DNA of 64,000 bases, from contig NZ_HG315685.1 in assembly GCF_000455365.1 (NCBI RefSeq), forward strand, positions 299,514 through 363,513, read 5' to 3'. Source of the DNA: Halopiger djelfimassiliensis (GTDB lineage Archaea; Halobacteriota; Halobacteria; Halobacteriales; Natrialbaceae). Under the pieces are notes generated by a model. The model was not told where the DNA came from. It searched no databases and saw nothing but the letters and a program-made list of their open reading frames with translations. The stretch's first letter is position 1, and every line of letters starts with the position of its first letter. Below are positions 54,217 to 61,980 of this stretch, in pieces. A program made the translations under genes and the position numbers.

Positions 54217-55257
54217 TCAGTGGCCGACCAGAGCCTCGTACCGTGCTCCCGTCTGTTTCAGCGTCTCCGTCGAGTAGAGCCGCTCGTGGTCGACCGGCAG
54301 CTGCTCCGCGGCCAGTTCGTCGATCTTCGCGTCGACGGCCTCGGGGTCGCGGCCGTGGATCATCGTAAACAGGTTGTACTGCCAGTCCAGTTCCGGCCTG
54401 CGGGGCCGGTGGTAACAGAGCGTCACGTACGGGAGGCCGCCGACGCGCTCGCCCAACTCGTCGAGGCGCTCGTCCGGAACGTCCCAGACGACCATACAGT
54501 TGGCGTCGAAGCCGGTGACGACGTGGTTGACGACACAGCCGATGCGTTTGATACAGCCGGCGGCCGAGAGGCGTTCGATCCCCTCGAGTACCGCGTCGAC
54601 ATCGGTAGCCAGTTGTGCCGCCACGTCGCGGTAGGGCGTCTTCGAGAGCGGAATCCCGTTCTGAATCGCCAGCAGGAGATCGGCCTCGAACGCCGAGAGG
54701 TCGCCCGTCGCCTCCTCGCTGATCCGCGTCGCCGAGGAGTCGGTTCGGTCCGCCAGTGACTCCCGGGCGAACCGGTCGGCGTTGACGACCGGAAACTCGA
54801 GGTCGATGTAGTAGTCGGTCAGCATCGGCAGGTTCAACACGGTACAGCCGGTTTCCGTCTCGATCTCGGACAGGATCTCGTCGCGCCGTTCCCGCGAACC
54901 GGCAGTGACGACGAACCACATGTTCCACTCGTGATCGCGGGCGTAGTTGTGGTTGACCTGCCGGTAGCCGTTGACGATCGCCGCGATCTCCGCGAACCGG
55001 TCTTCGGGTGCCTGTACCGCCGCGAGCGTCGAGGAGCCGATCACTGGCGGGTTGAGAACGGGACCGAACCGCCGGAAGATACCCGCGTCGTGGAGGCGAC
55101 CGACGCGCTCGAGCGCGTCACCTTCGTCGATGCCGAGTTCCGAGCCGATGTGTCGAAAGGGCCGTTCCGCGATCGGCACGCCGCTTTGGTAGCCGTCGAT
55201 GAGGGCCGCGTCGACGTCGTCGATCGCGTCGCGCCAGTCCCCCGAAAGGGTGCTCAT
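54217..55257 (-). CDS. siroheme decarboxylase, fused AhbA-AhbB type
   Basis: 346-residue protein with two AsnC/Lrp-like halves, each an HTH-like segment and a catalytic fold. Half one has RRFGPVLNP (62-70) and NHNYARDHEWNMWFVV; half two, from about 185, has IKRIGCVVNH and CYHRPRRPELDWQYNLFTMIHG (His283 and His301). These match siroheme decarboxylases, which convert siroheme to didecarboxysiroheme on the archaeal heme route. In many archaea AhbA and AhbB are separate; here they are one chain. The protein looks like a regulator by family but the conserved His residues favour the enzyme. It is divergent from the GNAT gene. Confidence 0.85.
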   Translation of the reverse strand: MSTLSGDWRDAIDDVDAALIDGYQSGVPIAERPFRHIGSELGIDEGDALERVGRLHDAGIFRRFGPVLNPPVIGSSTLAAVQAPEDRFAEIAAIVNGYRQVNHNYARDHEWNMWFVVTAGSRERRDEILSEIETETGCTVLNLPMLTDYYIDLEFPVVNADRFARESLADRTDSSATRISEEATGDLSAFEADLLLAIQNGIPLSKTPYRDVAAQLATDVDAVLEGIERLSAAGCIKRIGCVVNHVVTGFDANCMVVWDVPDERLDELGERVGGLPYVTLCYHRPRRPELDWQYNLFTMIHGRDPEAVDAKIDELAAEQLPVDHERLYSTETLKQTGARYEALVGH

Positions 55258-55417
55258 TGAGAGGAGCTAGGGAGAACGCCGCCGTATCGTTTTCGGGTTT
55301 TCCTCGCGACGCCGTCGAGCCGCGTTCGTCACGCTCGCGGTGCGTTCGCTCCGTCCAGACTGTCAACCGTTCCGACCATTGAAACGATTATAACCGAGTC
55401 ACTCGTTATCATTATTC

Positions 55418-56176
55418 ATGGAGCTAGCCGAACCGACGTCCATCGAAGGCGACGACCGGGTACGGATCTACGAGTACGTCGAGGCCCACGGGGCGGTCGA
55501 TCGAACACGGGCGCGCGAGGAGCTGTTCCCGCCGGACCCGCCGGGTGAACCCCAGCACACGCGGGCGTTCAGGCACAACGTCGCGGTGCTGAAACGCGAC
55601 GGCTACCTCGAGGAAGCCGACGACGGGACCCTGCGTATCGCGATCGACGCCGACGAGGGCGAGGAGTTTACCACCGAGGACCTCTCCGTGACGATCAGGC
55701 CGGCCCGACAGGAGGATCTGACGGGGATCGTCGGCGCGATGCGACAGGTCGTCGAGGAGCTGACCTACATCGAGGCCGAAACCGTCGCGGACGAACTCGA
55801 CCACGAGAACGTCCTGTTACGCCACAACGAGTTCGAGTCGCGGATGTTCTTCGTCGCGACCGTCGACGGCGAGGTCGTCGGCTGGGCTCACCTTCACGTC
55901 CCGAACCTCGAGAAGCTGGCCCACACGGCGGAGCTTACCGTCGGCGTCCTCGAGGAGTACCGCGACATGGGGATCGGAAGCCAGTTGCTCGACAGCGCCC
56001 TCGAGTGGGCGCGCTCGAGCGGTCACGAGAAAGTCTATCAGAGCGTCCCCTCGACGAACGAGGAGGCCGTTTCGTTCTTCGAGGACCGCGGGTGGGTAAC
56101 CGAGGCCGTCCGCGAGGACCACTACAAACTCGACGACGAGTACATCGACGAGGTGATGATGGCGATCGAGTTGTAG
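55418..56176 (+). CDS. winged-helix plus GNAT acetyltransferase
   Basis: 252 residues: an N-terminal winged-helix-like segment (RVRIYEYVEAHGAVDRTRAREELFPP...VAVLKRDGYLEE, about 13-68) fused to a GNAT domain (VTIRPARQEDLTGI from about 90; acetyl-CoA loop EEYRDMGIGSQLL near 181-193; EEAVSFFEDRGW). The helix-turn-helix may position it near DNA or ribosomes, but the substrate is unknown. It starts at the first ATG after a promoter gap shared with the divergent siroheme decarboxylase gene. The TrpD-like gene follows 72 bases later. Confidence 0.82.
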   Translation: MELAEPTSIEGDDRVRIYEYVEAHGAVDRTRAREELFPPDPPGEPQHTRAFRHNVAVLKRDGYLEEADDGTLRIAIDADEGEEFTTEDLSVTIRPARQEDLTGIVGAMRQVVEELTYIEAETVADELDHENVLLRHNEFESRMFFVATVDGEVVGWAHLHVPNLEKLAHTAELTVGVLEEYRDMGIGSQLLDSALEWARSSGHEKVYQSVPSTNEEAVSFFEDRGWVTEAVREDHYKLDDEYIDEVMMAIEL

Positions 56177-56248
56177 CCGTCCCCGGTCGTCGGCGGTTGG
56201 GCCGCCGGAAACGGGAGGCTTTTGCGCCGTCCGTCCGAACGCTCGCGT

Positions 56249-57316
56249 ATGGCGCAGGCATCAGAGTTCGGTGAGTGGCCGCTGAAACGGCTGATGACGG
56301 AGGTCGTCGGCTCCGGGCCGAAGTCCGCCGACGACATGACCCGCGAGCAGGCTCGAGAGGCACTCCAGCGGATTCTGGCGAGCGAACCCGACGGGACGAC
56401 GCTGGGTGCGTTCTGGCTCGCGAACCGCTGGAAGCGCAACACGCCCGCGGAACTGGCGGCGTACACCGACGTCATGCGCGAGGAGTCGGTCGTCACCGCC
56501 GAACCGGACGCGGACCCGGTCGACTGCGGGGCCAACTACGACGGGAAACACACCTCCGCCCTGCTGGGCGTCGGTGCTGGCCTCGTCGCCGCCGCTGCGG
56601 GGACTCCCGTCGTCGTTCACTCCGGTGACCGCGTGCCGACACAGAAGGCGACGGCGTACAAGCACGTCCTCGACGAACTCGGCGTCCGAACCGAAATCGA
56701 CCCCGAAGAGAGCGCCGCCATGGTCGACGAGACCGGGTTCGGCTTCTACTACCAGCCCGCGTTCAACCCCGGCATCGACGACCTGTACGACCGACGCGAC
56801 CGGATGGGTGTGCGCACGTTCGTCAACACGATCGAGACTGTCGCCAACCCCGCGAACGCCGACGTCCATCTGGGCTCGTTCTACCACCTCGCGTTCGCCA
56901 AGAAGATGACCGACCTGATCGAGGAAAGCGAGCGTCTCGACTACTCGCGAGCCATCTTCTTCCAGGGAATGGAAGGCTACGACGACATCCGCCCCGGCTA
57001 CACCAAAGTCGCCGAGTGGGACGCGGGAGACGACGGTCTCGAGGATTACGAGATCGAGACCGGCGAGTACGGCATGGAGATGGAAAACGAGGATCTGGAA
57101 GTCGAGGACGTGACCGCCGACTCCGCGGCGATCACCGAGGCGGTGCTCGCCGGCGAGCGCGAGGATCAGTTCGCCGACGCCATCGCGCTCAACGGCGCGT
57201 TCCGGATGTACGCCCGCAAAGACGTGGCGAGTCTCGAAGCTGGCCTCGAGCGAGCGCGCGAGGTCATCGCCGACGGCAGCGCCCGCGCGGTACTCGAGGA
57301 CCTGCAGGCGTTCTGA
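56249..57316 (+). CDS. TrpD-like phosphoribosyltransferase paralogue lacking GTGGD motif
   Basis: 355-residue glycosyltransferase family 3 (TrpD/YbiB) protein. The N-terminal helical domain (PLKRLMTEVVGSGPKSADDMTREQAREALQRILASE) and the core are recognisable, but the PRPP-binding loop GTGGDG of anthranilate phosphoribosyltransferase is D92-CGANYDGK-100 here, and the HGNR-like motif reads VHSGDRVPTQKATAY. This is a divergent paralogue rather than the tryptophan enzyme; no trp gene is near. YbiB-like proteins bind nucleic acid, so a non-catalytic role is possible. ATG at 56249 is chosen over TTG at 56222. It follows the GNAT gene. Confidence 0.75.
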   Translation: MAQASEFGEWPLKRLMTEVVGSGPKSADDMTREQAREALQRILASEPDGTTLGAFWLANRWKRNTPAELAAYTDVMREESVVTAEPDADPVDCGANYDGKHTSALLGVGAGLVAAAAGTPVVVHSGDRVPTQKATAYKHVLDELGVRTEIDPEESAAMVDETGFGFYYQPAFNPGIDDLYDRRDRMGVRTFVNTIETVANPANADVHLGSFYHLAFAKKMTDLIEESERLDYSRAIFFQGMEGYDDIRPGYTKVAEWDAGDDGLEDYEIETGEYGMEMENEDLEVEDVTADSAAITEAVLAGEREDQFADAIALNGAFRMYARKDVASLEAGLERAREVIADGSARAVLEDLQAF

Positions 57317-57355
57317 ACGCCGGCGAGTCGGCGGCACTCTCCGAGCGGCGGGTCG

Positions 57356-59287
57356 TTACCGGCCGCCGGCGTCGCTCGAGTCGGCAAGGGCCGATTCGAG
57401 CGCTGACTCGCCGCCGACGACCGGCACGCGGACGCTGCTTCGTTTGAGATCGAGGGCGATCTCGACCCGCGTCTCGGGCGGTCGCAGGAGGCTCCCCGGG
57501 TCGGTCGACAGGACGACGACGCCGATCCGGGAGCCGGCGTCGAACACCCTGTCGACGGCCTGCAGGTCGAACTCGAGGTGATACGGCCGGCCGGGCGGGT
57601 GCAGTGCGAACGTTTCGTCGAGCGATTTGCGGTTCTGGGGATCCATCCAGCCGCGGTTGATGACTTCGACGGTTCCGTCCGCCGCGTATTCGACGAGTGC
57701 GACGGTGACGTTCGCGGCCGGTTCGTCGAACGACAGGCGCAGTTCCGGGAACGCGGTCCCGCTGATCCGTACCGGCTCCGCGAGCGGGTCGGTTCGATAG
57801 ACGAGCCGGTGTGTCGACGACTCGGCACGGGCGTGGGTCGCGATGCTCGTTTGGGGGGCGTCGACGAGGCGCTCTTGGACGGGTTTGCCGCGGATACGCT
57901 CCCGCGTGAGCCCGCCCGCCGTTCGGCCGCCGGGCGTGAAGTTGAGGGTGACGTGTTCGGCCGCTGGGTCCGGCCAGTCCGCATAGCTGGCGAGTTCCTC
58001 GCTCTCGCGTTCGACGACGGCGGTCGGTTCGTCCATGACGCCGTTCTCGCGGCCGAACAGCCAGCGGGTAAACCAGCGGTTGAGCATCGCCACCCACTCC
58101 TCGGCGTGGCGATCGAAGGCGAGGAAGTCGCCGTGTCCGGCCCGGTGTATCCAGACCTTGTGCGGGACGTCGTGAGTTTCGAGGGCGTCGATCCACTTCG
58201 CGAACTGGCCGGTCTCGACGTTGTAGTCGGTGAGTCCGTGACAGACGAGCACGGCGGCCTCGACGCTCCCCGCATCGGGGAGGTAGTTTCGTTCGTGCCA
58301 CCAGTCGTTGTAGTCGCCGGTGACGCGGTCCTGCCGGTCGACGATCGTTTCCCGTGCGGGCTCACAGACCGTCCCGTTCTCCCGGCTCATGATGAAATCG
58401 AAGAGGCCGTCCATATCCAGCGCCGCGGCAACGTGGCCGTTCGCGCGGTAGTAGTCGTACCAGTTGGCGATCGCGGCTATCGGGACGATCGCTTCGAGGC
58501 CGTCGACGCCGGTCGTGGCGACACCGTTTGCCAGCGTGCCGTTGTAGGAGATCCCGATCGCGCCGGTCTTGCCGGTCGTCCAGTCGGCGTCGACCGGCTC
58601 GCCGCCCTCCCGCCTGTCGTAGGCGGTCGCCCGCCCGTTCAGCCAGTCGACGACGGTTTCGATCCCCTCGATCTCGGTGGGGCCGCCGACCGACGGACAG
58701 CCGGTCGACTGTTCGGTGCCGATCGACGCGGGGTACGCCCAGACGAACCCACACTGCAGGAGGTGTTCCTCGAACGGGCTCGGGCCGATTCGGGGAGCGT
58801 TCGCCCCCGTGAACTCCGCAAGCTCCGAGTAGTCGTCGTACACCTTCCGTGGCCGGTCCGAAACCACCTTCTCGAGGTCCCGGCCGGGTTTGTCCGGACG
58901 ATAGAGTTCGACGTCGGTCGGATGCCCCCACGCGGGCTGGTTCTCCCCGTAGTATGGGCTGGGTTCCATGACGACCGGCAGCTGGAGGTCGTCGTATTGG
59001 GTCGACGCGGGGCGGGCGATTTCGACGTGTACCCGGTCCGGATCGCCCGTCCCGTCGGTGTCGAGTTGCGTTTCGACCCAGTAGTCCTCCCGGATCACCT
59101 CGTCGTCGGCGAACACCGGCTGGGCGCGTCCCTCGTCGAACACCGGTTCGGTGACGTCGGAATCGGCCGCGACCGGCGTCGCAACGCCGGCCGCGACCGT
59201 GCTCGTTGCCGCGGCGTTTCGCAACACTCGTCGTCGGCTGACCCCGTCACCGATGGTTCGGTTCGCTCCGTGTTTGCGGTGAGCCAT
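57356..59287 (-). CDS. Tat-exported CocE/NonD (X-Pro dipeptidyl-peptidase-like) hydrolase
   Basis: 643-residue secreted serine hydrolase. A twin-arginine signal (SRRRVLRNAAATSTVAAG, RR at 18-20) is followed by an alpha/beta hydrolase domain with GISYNGTLANG (Ser247) and the histidine in HRAGHGDFLAF, then a C-terminal jelly-roll PepX_C domain (about 440-640). The family includes X-Pro dipeptidyl peptidase and cocaine esterase; extracellular peptide or ester cleavage is expected. The TATA-like GATAAG is near 59315-59322 before the ATG at 59287. It converges on the TrpD-like gene. Confidence 0.88.
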   Translation of the reverse strand: MAHRKHGANRTIGDGVSRRRVLRNAAATSTVAAGVATPVAADSDVTEPVFDEGRAQPVFADDEVIREDYWVETQLDTDGTGDPDRVHVEIARPASTQYDDLQLPVVMEPSPYYGENQPAWGHPTDVELYRPDKPGRDLEKVVSDRPRKVYDDYSELAEFTGANAPRIGPSPFEEHLLQCGFVWAYPASIGTEQSTGCPSVGGPTEIEGIETVVDWLNGRATAYDRREGGEPVDADWTTGKTGAIGISYNGTLANGVATTGVDGLEAIVPIAAIANWYDYYRANGHVAAALDMDGLFDFIMSRENGTVCEPARETIVDRQDRVTGDYNDWWHERNYLPDAGSVEAAVLVCHGLTDYNVETGQFAKWIDALETHDVPHKVWIHRAGHGDFLAFDRHAEEWVAMLNRWFTRWLFGRENGVMDEPTAVVERESEELASYADWPDPAAEHVTLNFTPGGRTAGGLTRERIRGKPVQERLVDAPQTSIATHARAESSTHRLVYRTDPLAEPVRISGTAFPELRLSFDEPAANVTVALVEYAADGTVEVINRGWMDPQNRKSLDETFALHPPGRPYHLEFDLQAVDRVFDAGSRIGVVVLSTDPGSLLRPPETRVEIALDLKRSSVRVPVVGGESALESALADSSDAGGR

Positions 59288-59322
59288 TACGACCCAACCC
59301 GTTTCTCGATGTGACTTATCGG

Positions 59323-59533
59323 CAGTGACGATTTTCTACAGCAGTTATTAGTAGAAATATTTTAGTGGCGGAACGCCCGTCGGTCGACGACACGAAACCG
59401 CGTCTGCGGCGTTCGGTTTCACGATTTATCACCAATTGAGCATACAATACACAACAGTGATAGTTATACCACCATGTCGAAATAATTATTTTTGTAGCTG
59501 GCCGCCTAATCCGGAACACTCGTCCTGATTCTA
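59323..59533. other. AT-rich intergenic region
   Basis: AT-rich sequence upstream of the CocE-type gene. It contains AT-tracts (about 59345-59365 and 59478-59496) but no protein-like frame. Confidence 0.4.
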
Positions 59534-59626
59534 ATGGGCCTCGATCGAATCAGGCGTGCGGATAGCGGCTCTAAAGCTGTTGTTCTGGGGAGTTTGATCG
59601 GTTGTCTCGCTATCGAGGTCGCGTGA
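59534..59626 (+). CDS. possible 30-residue hydrophobic microprotein
   Basis: ATG at 59534 opens a 30-codon frame: a basic start (MGLDRIRRADSGSK) followed by a hydrophobic stretch (AVVLGSLIGCLAIEVA) and TGA. The pattern is that of a small membrane peptide or the N terminus of a truncated membrane gene. An AT-rich block (59478-59496) lies about 40 bases upstream. Short length makes chance likely; low confidence. Confidence 0.22.
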   Translation: MGLDRIRRADSGSKAVVLGSLIGCLAIEVA

Positions 59627-59825
59627 CTCGAAGGAACGACATCGCTATAACTTCAAAATAATCAATACTAAAACTGTAGTTGGAGTGTGTTTGAATATCA
59701 GATATGTTTTATATATTGTTTCCTGTCGCGGCGCTCGATCCGGCACCCTGCTCTCCCGCTAGCATAGCTCTCCGCGTATCGATCGGTCCACCAGTCGAAT
59801 CCCCTGAAACGTCGGGTCGTGCGTG
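59627..59825. other. AT-rich intergenic region, nothing recognised
   Basis: AT-rich sequence to about 59720, then GC-rich, between the small frame and the end of the acidic chemotaxis-linked gene. No gene, RNA or clear hairpin terminator was recognised. Confidence 0.35.
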
Positions 59826-60560
59826 TTACTTCTCGCTCGGCTGGGACTCCCCGTCGTCCGTCCTACCGTCGGCTCCGTTCTCCGACGGTGCCGTGTCACG
59901 CTCACCGCCACGCCGTTTCGCGTCCGCGGTCGGTCGGCCGTCGGCGTCGTTGCCGTCGTCCGCGTCGCTTGGGGACGGCTCCTCGCTCGAGTCGTCGTCC
60001 GCGTCTCCGGACTCGGCACCGCCCGGGACGTCGCGGCTTCGCTGAACGTCGTCGAGGGAGCGGCCGAACACCGTCCGTCCGTCGCCGAACAACGATGGAT
60101 CGCCGCCGTCGCTCGAAGCGGCCTGTTCCGCGCTCTGGCGCTCGAGAAAGCCCGGTCGTTTGACGACCTCCGTGCTGTCGTCGGGCAGCGTATCGATGTC
60201 GAACCCACGAACCGCGTCGGGAATCATGTCGTCCTCGTCACGGTCCGTCTCGGGTGTTCTATCGGACGAATCCTCGTGTTCTACCAGTTCGATTTCGGTT
60301 TTTTCCTCGACCAGTTCCGTCCAGACCGCCTCGTCGTCGGCCCGCTGTCCGACCTGTCCGGCCTGATTTTGTCCCTTCTGGTAGGCGAGATTGACGAAAC
60401 TCCGATCGTAGGTCGTCGTGACCTCCTCGGCGATGCGGTCGAGTTCACCGGGATAGCGCTCCCCTAACTGGGCCGCAACCCCGAGCGCGAACGCCCGCTG
60501 GACCGCCTCCTCGCGGCTCGTAATCGCGTCCCAGTCGGTTCCGTAGGTGTCCTCGTACAT
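59826..60560 (-). CDS. acidic protein coupled to KaiC-like ATPase, unknown function
   Basis: Not recognised by name. 244 residues: the first 85 (MYEDTYGTDWDAITSREEAVQRAFALGVAAQLGE...TTYDRSFVNLAYQKGQNQA) look like a folded helical domain of a haloarchaeal family, and the rest is acidic, low-complexity and probably disordered (DADDDSSEEPSPSDADDGND). The ATG at 60560 comes two bases after the stop of the ATPase gene, so the two are translated from one message. Placement after cheA-cheC-cheD suggests a motility or signalling adaptor (inference). Confidence 0.7.
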   Translation of the reverse strand: MYEDTYGTDWDAITSREEAVQRAFALGVAAQLGERYPGELDRIAEEVTTTYDRSFVNLAYQKGQNQAGQVGQRADDEAVWTELVEEKTEIELVEHEDSSDRTPETDRDEDDMIPDAVRGFDIDTLPDDSTEVVKRPGFLERQSAEQAASSDGGDPSLFGDGRTVFGRSLDDVQRSRDVPGGAESGDADDDSSEEPSPSDADDGNDADGRPTADAKRRGGERDTAPSENGADGRTDDGESQPSEK

Positions 60561-60561
60561 C

Positions 60562-61272
60562 TCAGGTCTGGATCTTCTCGCTCGGATCGACCCGGAGTCC
60601 ACGATCGGTGAACTCGACCTTGCGGATGTCACAGTCGGTTCGGGTGCCCCGCATTTTGATGATCTGGACGCCACGGGTCATCCCGCCGGACTCGAGGTAG
60701 TTGTGCATGAACACGACGCCGTGTGCCAGATAGTGACCGTCGGAGTAGGAACTCGGATCGGTCATCTCCGAGATCAGGAGCACCGTGACGTCGGCCCGTT
60801 TGAGCTTCGTCAGGAACTTGATCAACGCGTTGAGGTCGTCCGAGAAGTAGTACTCGAGCAGCATCGTCGAGTCAATCACTAGCCGATCGACGCCCCGGGA
60901 TTCGATGAAGGCGACCAGTTGATTCGAGAGGTTCTCGACGTTCGAGGGGAACTCGCCGCTGCTTCGGGAAGACGACGAGAGCAGTCGCTGGGCCTCGCTG
61001 TCGAAGACGTTCAGCACTTTCACGTGCCCGGAACTGACCGCCTGTTCGAAGCCGAACTCGAAGTTCGCCATGTCGTTGACGAGCTCCGCTTCGGACTCGT
61101 GTAGGGTCAGAAACAGCGTCGTCTCGCCGTCGATAGCGCCTTTCGTGACGAACTGTGAACAAAACGTCGTCTTTCCGCTACCCGGCGGGCCGCTGATGAC
61201 GTACAGGCGATCTTTCAGGATCCCTCCGTCGACCAGTTGATCGAAGCCTGGTACGCCCGTGGTAATTCGCAT
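60562..61272 (-). CDS. RecA/KaiC-like single-domain ATPase
   Basis: 236-residue RAD55/KaiC-superfamily ATPase related to archaellar ArlH. Walker A GPPGSGKTT is at 28-36, FLTLHESEAELVNDM follows, and Walker B RLVIDST is near 128-134. The C-terminal part has SEMTDPSSYSDGHYLAHGVVFMHN, the usual KaiC-like pattern. Such proteins act as ATP-dependent switches or motor regulators rather than recombinases. It lies downstream of cheD with an 84-base gap that contains a TATA-like box, so it may be transcribed on its own and together with its acidic partner. Confidence 0.85.
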   Translation of the reverse strand: MRITTGVPGFDQLVDGGILKDRLYVISGPPGSGKTTFCSQFVTKGAIDGETTLFLTLHESEAELVNDMANFEFGFEQAVSSGHVKVLNVFDSEAQRLLSSSSRSSGEFPSNVENLSNQLVAFIESRGVDRLVIDSTMLLEYYFSDDLNALIKFLTKLKRADVTVLLISEMTDPSSYSDGHYLAHGVVFMHNYLESGGMTRGVQIIKMRGTRTDCDIRKVEFTDRGLRVDPSEKIQT

Positions 61273-61296
61273 TGTGGGGAATCAGGGTCGTACCGG

Positions 61297-61304
61297 ATAA
61301 ATAG
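61297..61304 (-). promoter_or_regulatory. TATA-like box of the KaiC-like gene
   Basis: GATAAATA on the plus strand (TATTTATC on the coding strand) lies 25-32 bases before the ATG at 61272, in the gap between cheD and the ATPase gene. Suggests an internal promoter. Confidence 0.45.
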
Positions 61305-61356
61305 ATTCTGGTGAAATTGTGTTTCGAAATACCGTTCGGCCGGCGGTAGCGACGGC

Positions 61357-61980
61357 TCACAGCCGCCGCTCGACGCCCTCGGCGCTGTTTATCGTCAGCG
61401 TCCCGGTCTTCGGGTCGAACGTGATCGACCGGCCGTAGTTGCCGCCGAAATCGGCCTCGGTGATCGAGACGCCGTACGCCCGGAGCTCGTGGCGAACGGC
61501 GTCGACGTTTCGTTCGCCGATGGACCGGTCGGTCTGGCGGAACTCGACCATCGTCGCGCCGCCGGCGACTTTGGCCCACGCCCGGGACGGCTCCCCGCCG
61601 AGCGCCGCAAACTCCGAGAGCATGGCTTCGATGCCCGTATCCGCGAACTTCGCGGCCGGGTGTTGGCGGCTGTTGGCCTCGGCTGCTTTCGGGAGCATGA
61701 AGTGTAACAGGCCGCTGACGCCCGCGGATTCGTCGTGGACGGCGACGCCGATACAGGACCCCAGTCCGCTGGTCCGCAAGGGGACGTGCTCGTCGGTCAG
61801 GGCGTACTCGGCGATCCCGACCGGGATCGCGTCGGGATCGGCCTCGCCGTTGGCTCGATGGACGGTCCGCGCGGCATCGTCACCGCCGGCGTCGAGCTCC
61901 GGCGAGTAGATCGGGATCTCCTCGTCCCCACCGAGCGCGGACACGTCGGCAGCGTTTCGTTCGTCCCTGTTTCCGTTCAT
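61357..61980 (-). CDS. cheD: chemoreceptor glutamine deamidase CheD
   Basis: Deamidates glutamines of methyl-accepting transducers and is regulated by CheC. The CheD fold spans about 55-207, with catalytic Cys76 in SGLGSCIGV and His93 in GLLHFMLP, then AWAKVAGGATMVEF and GERNVDAVRHELRAYGV. The first 50 residues are an acidic extension longer than in bacterial CheD. The ATG overlaps the cheC stop by one base (TGATG), so the two are translationally coupled, fitting the CheC-CheD complex. Confidence 0.95.
   Translation of the reverse strand: MNGNRDERNAADVSALGGDEEIPIYSPELDAGGDDAARTVHRANGEADPDAIPVGIAEYALTDEHVPLRTSGLGSCIGVAVHDESAGVSGLLHFMLPKAAEANSRQHPAAKFADTGIEAMLSEFAALGGEPSRAWAKVAGGATMVEFRQTDRSIGERNVDAVRHELRAYGVSITEADFGGNYGRSITFDPKTGTLTINSAEGVERRL

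Noticed and set aside
57578-59314. 578-codon open frame opposite the CocE-type hydrolase
   Set aside because: Shadow frame with no recognisable domain; the opposite strand has a Tat signal, Ser elbow and PepX_C domain.
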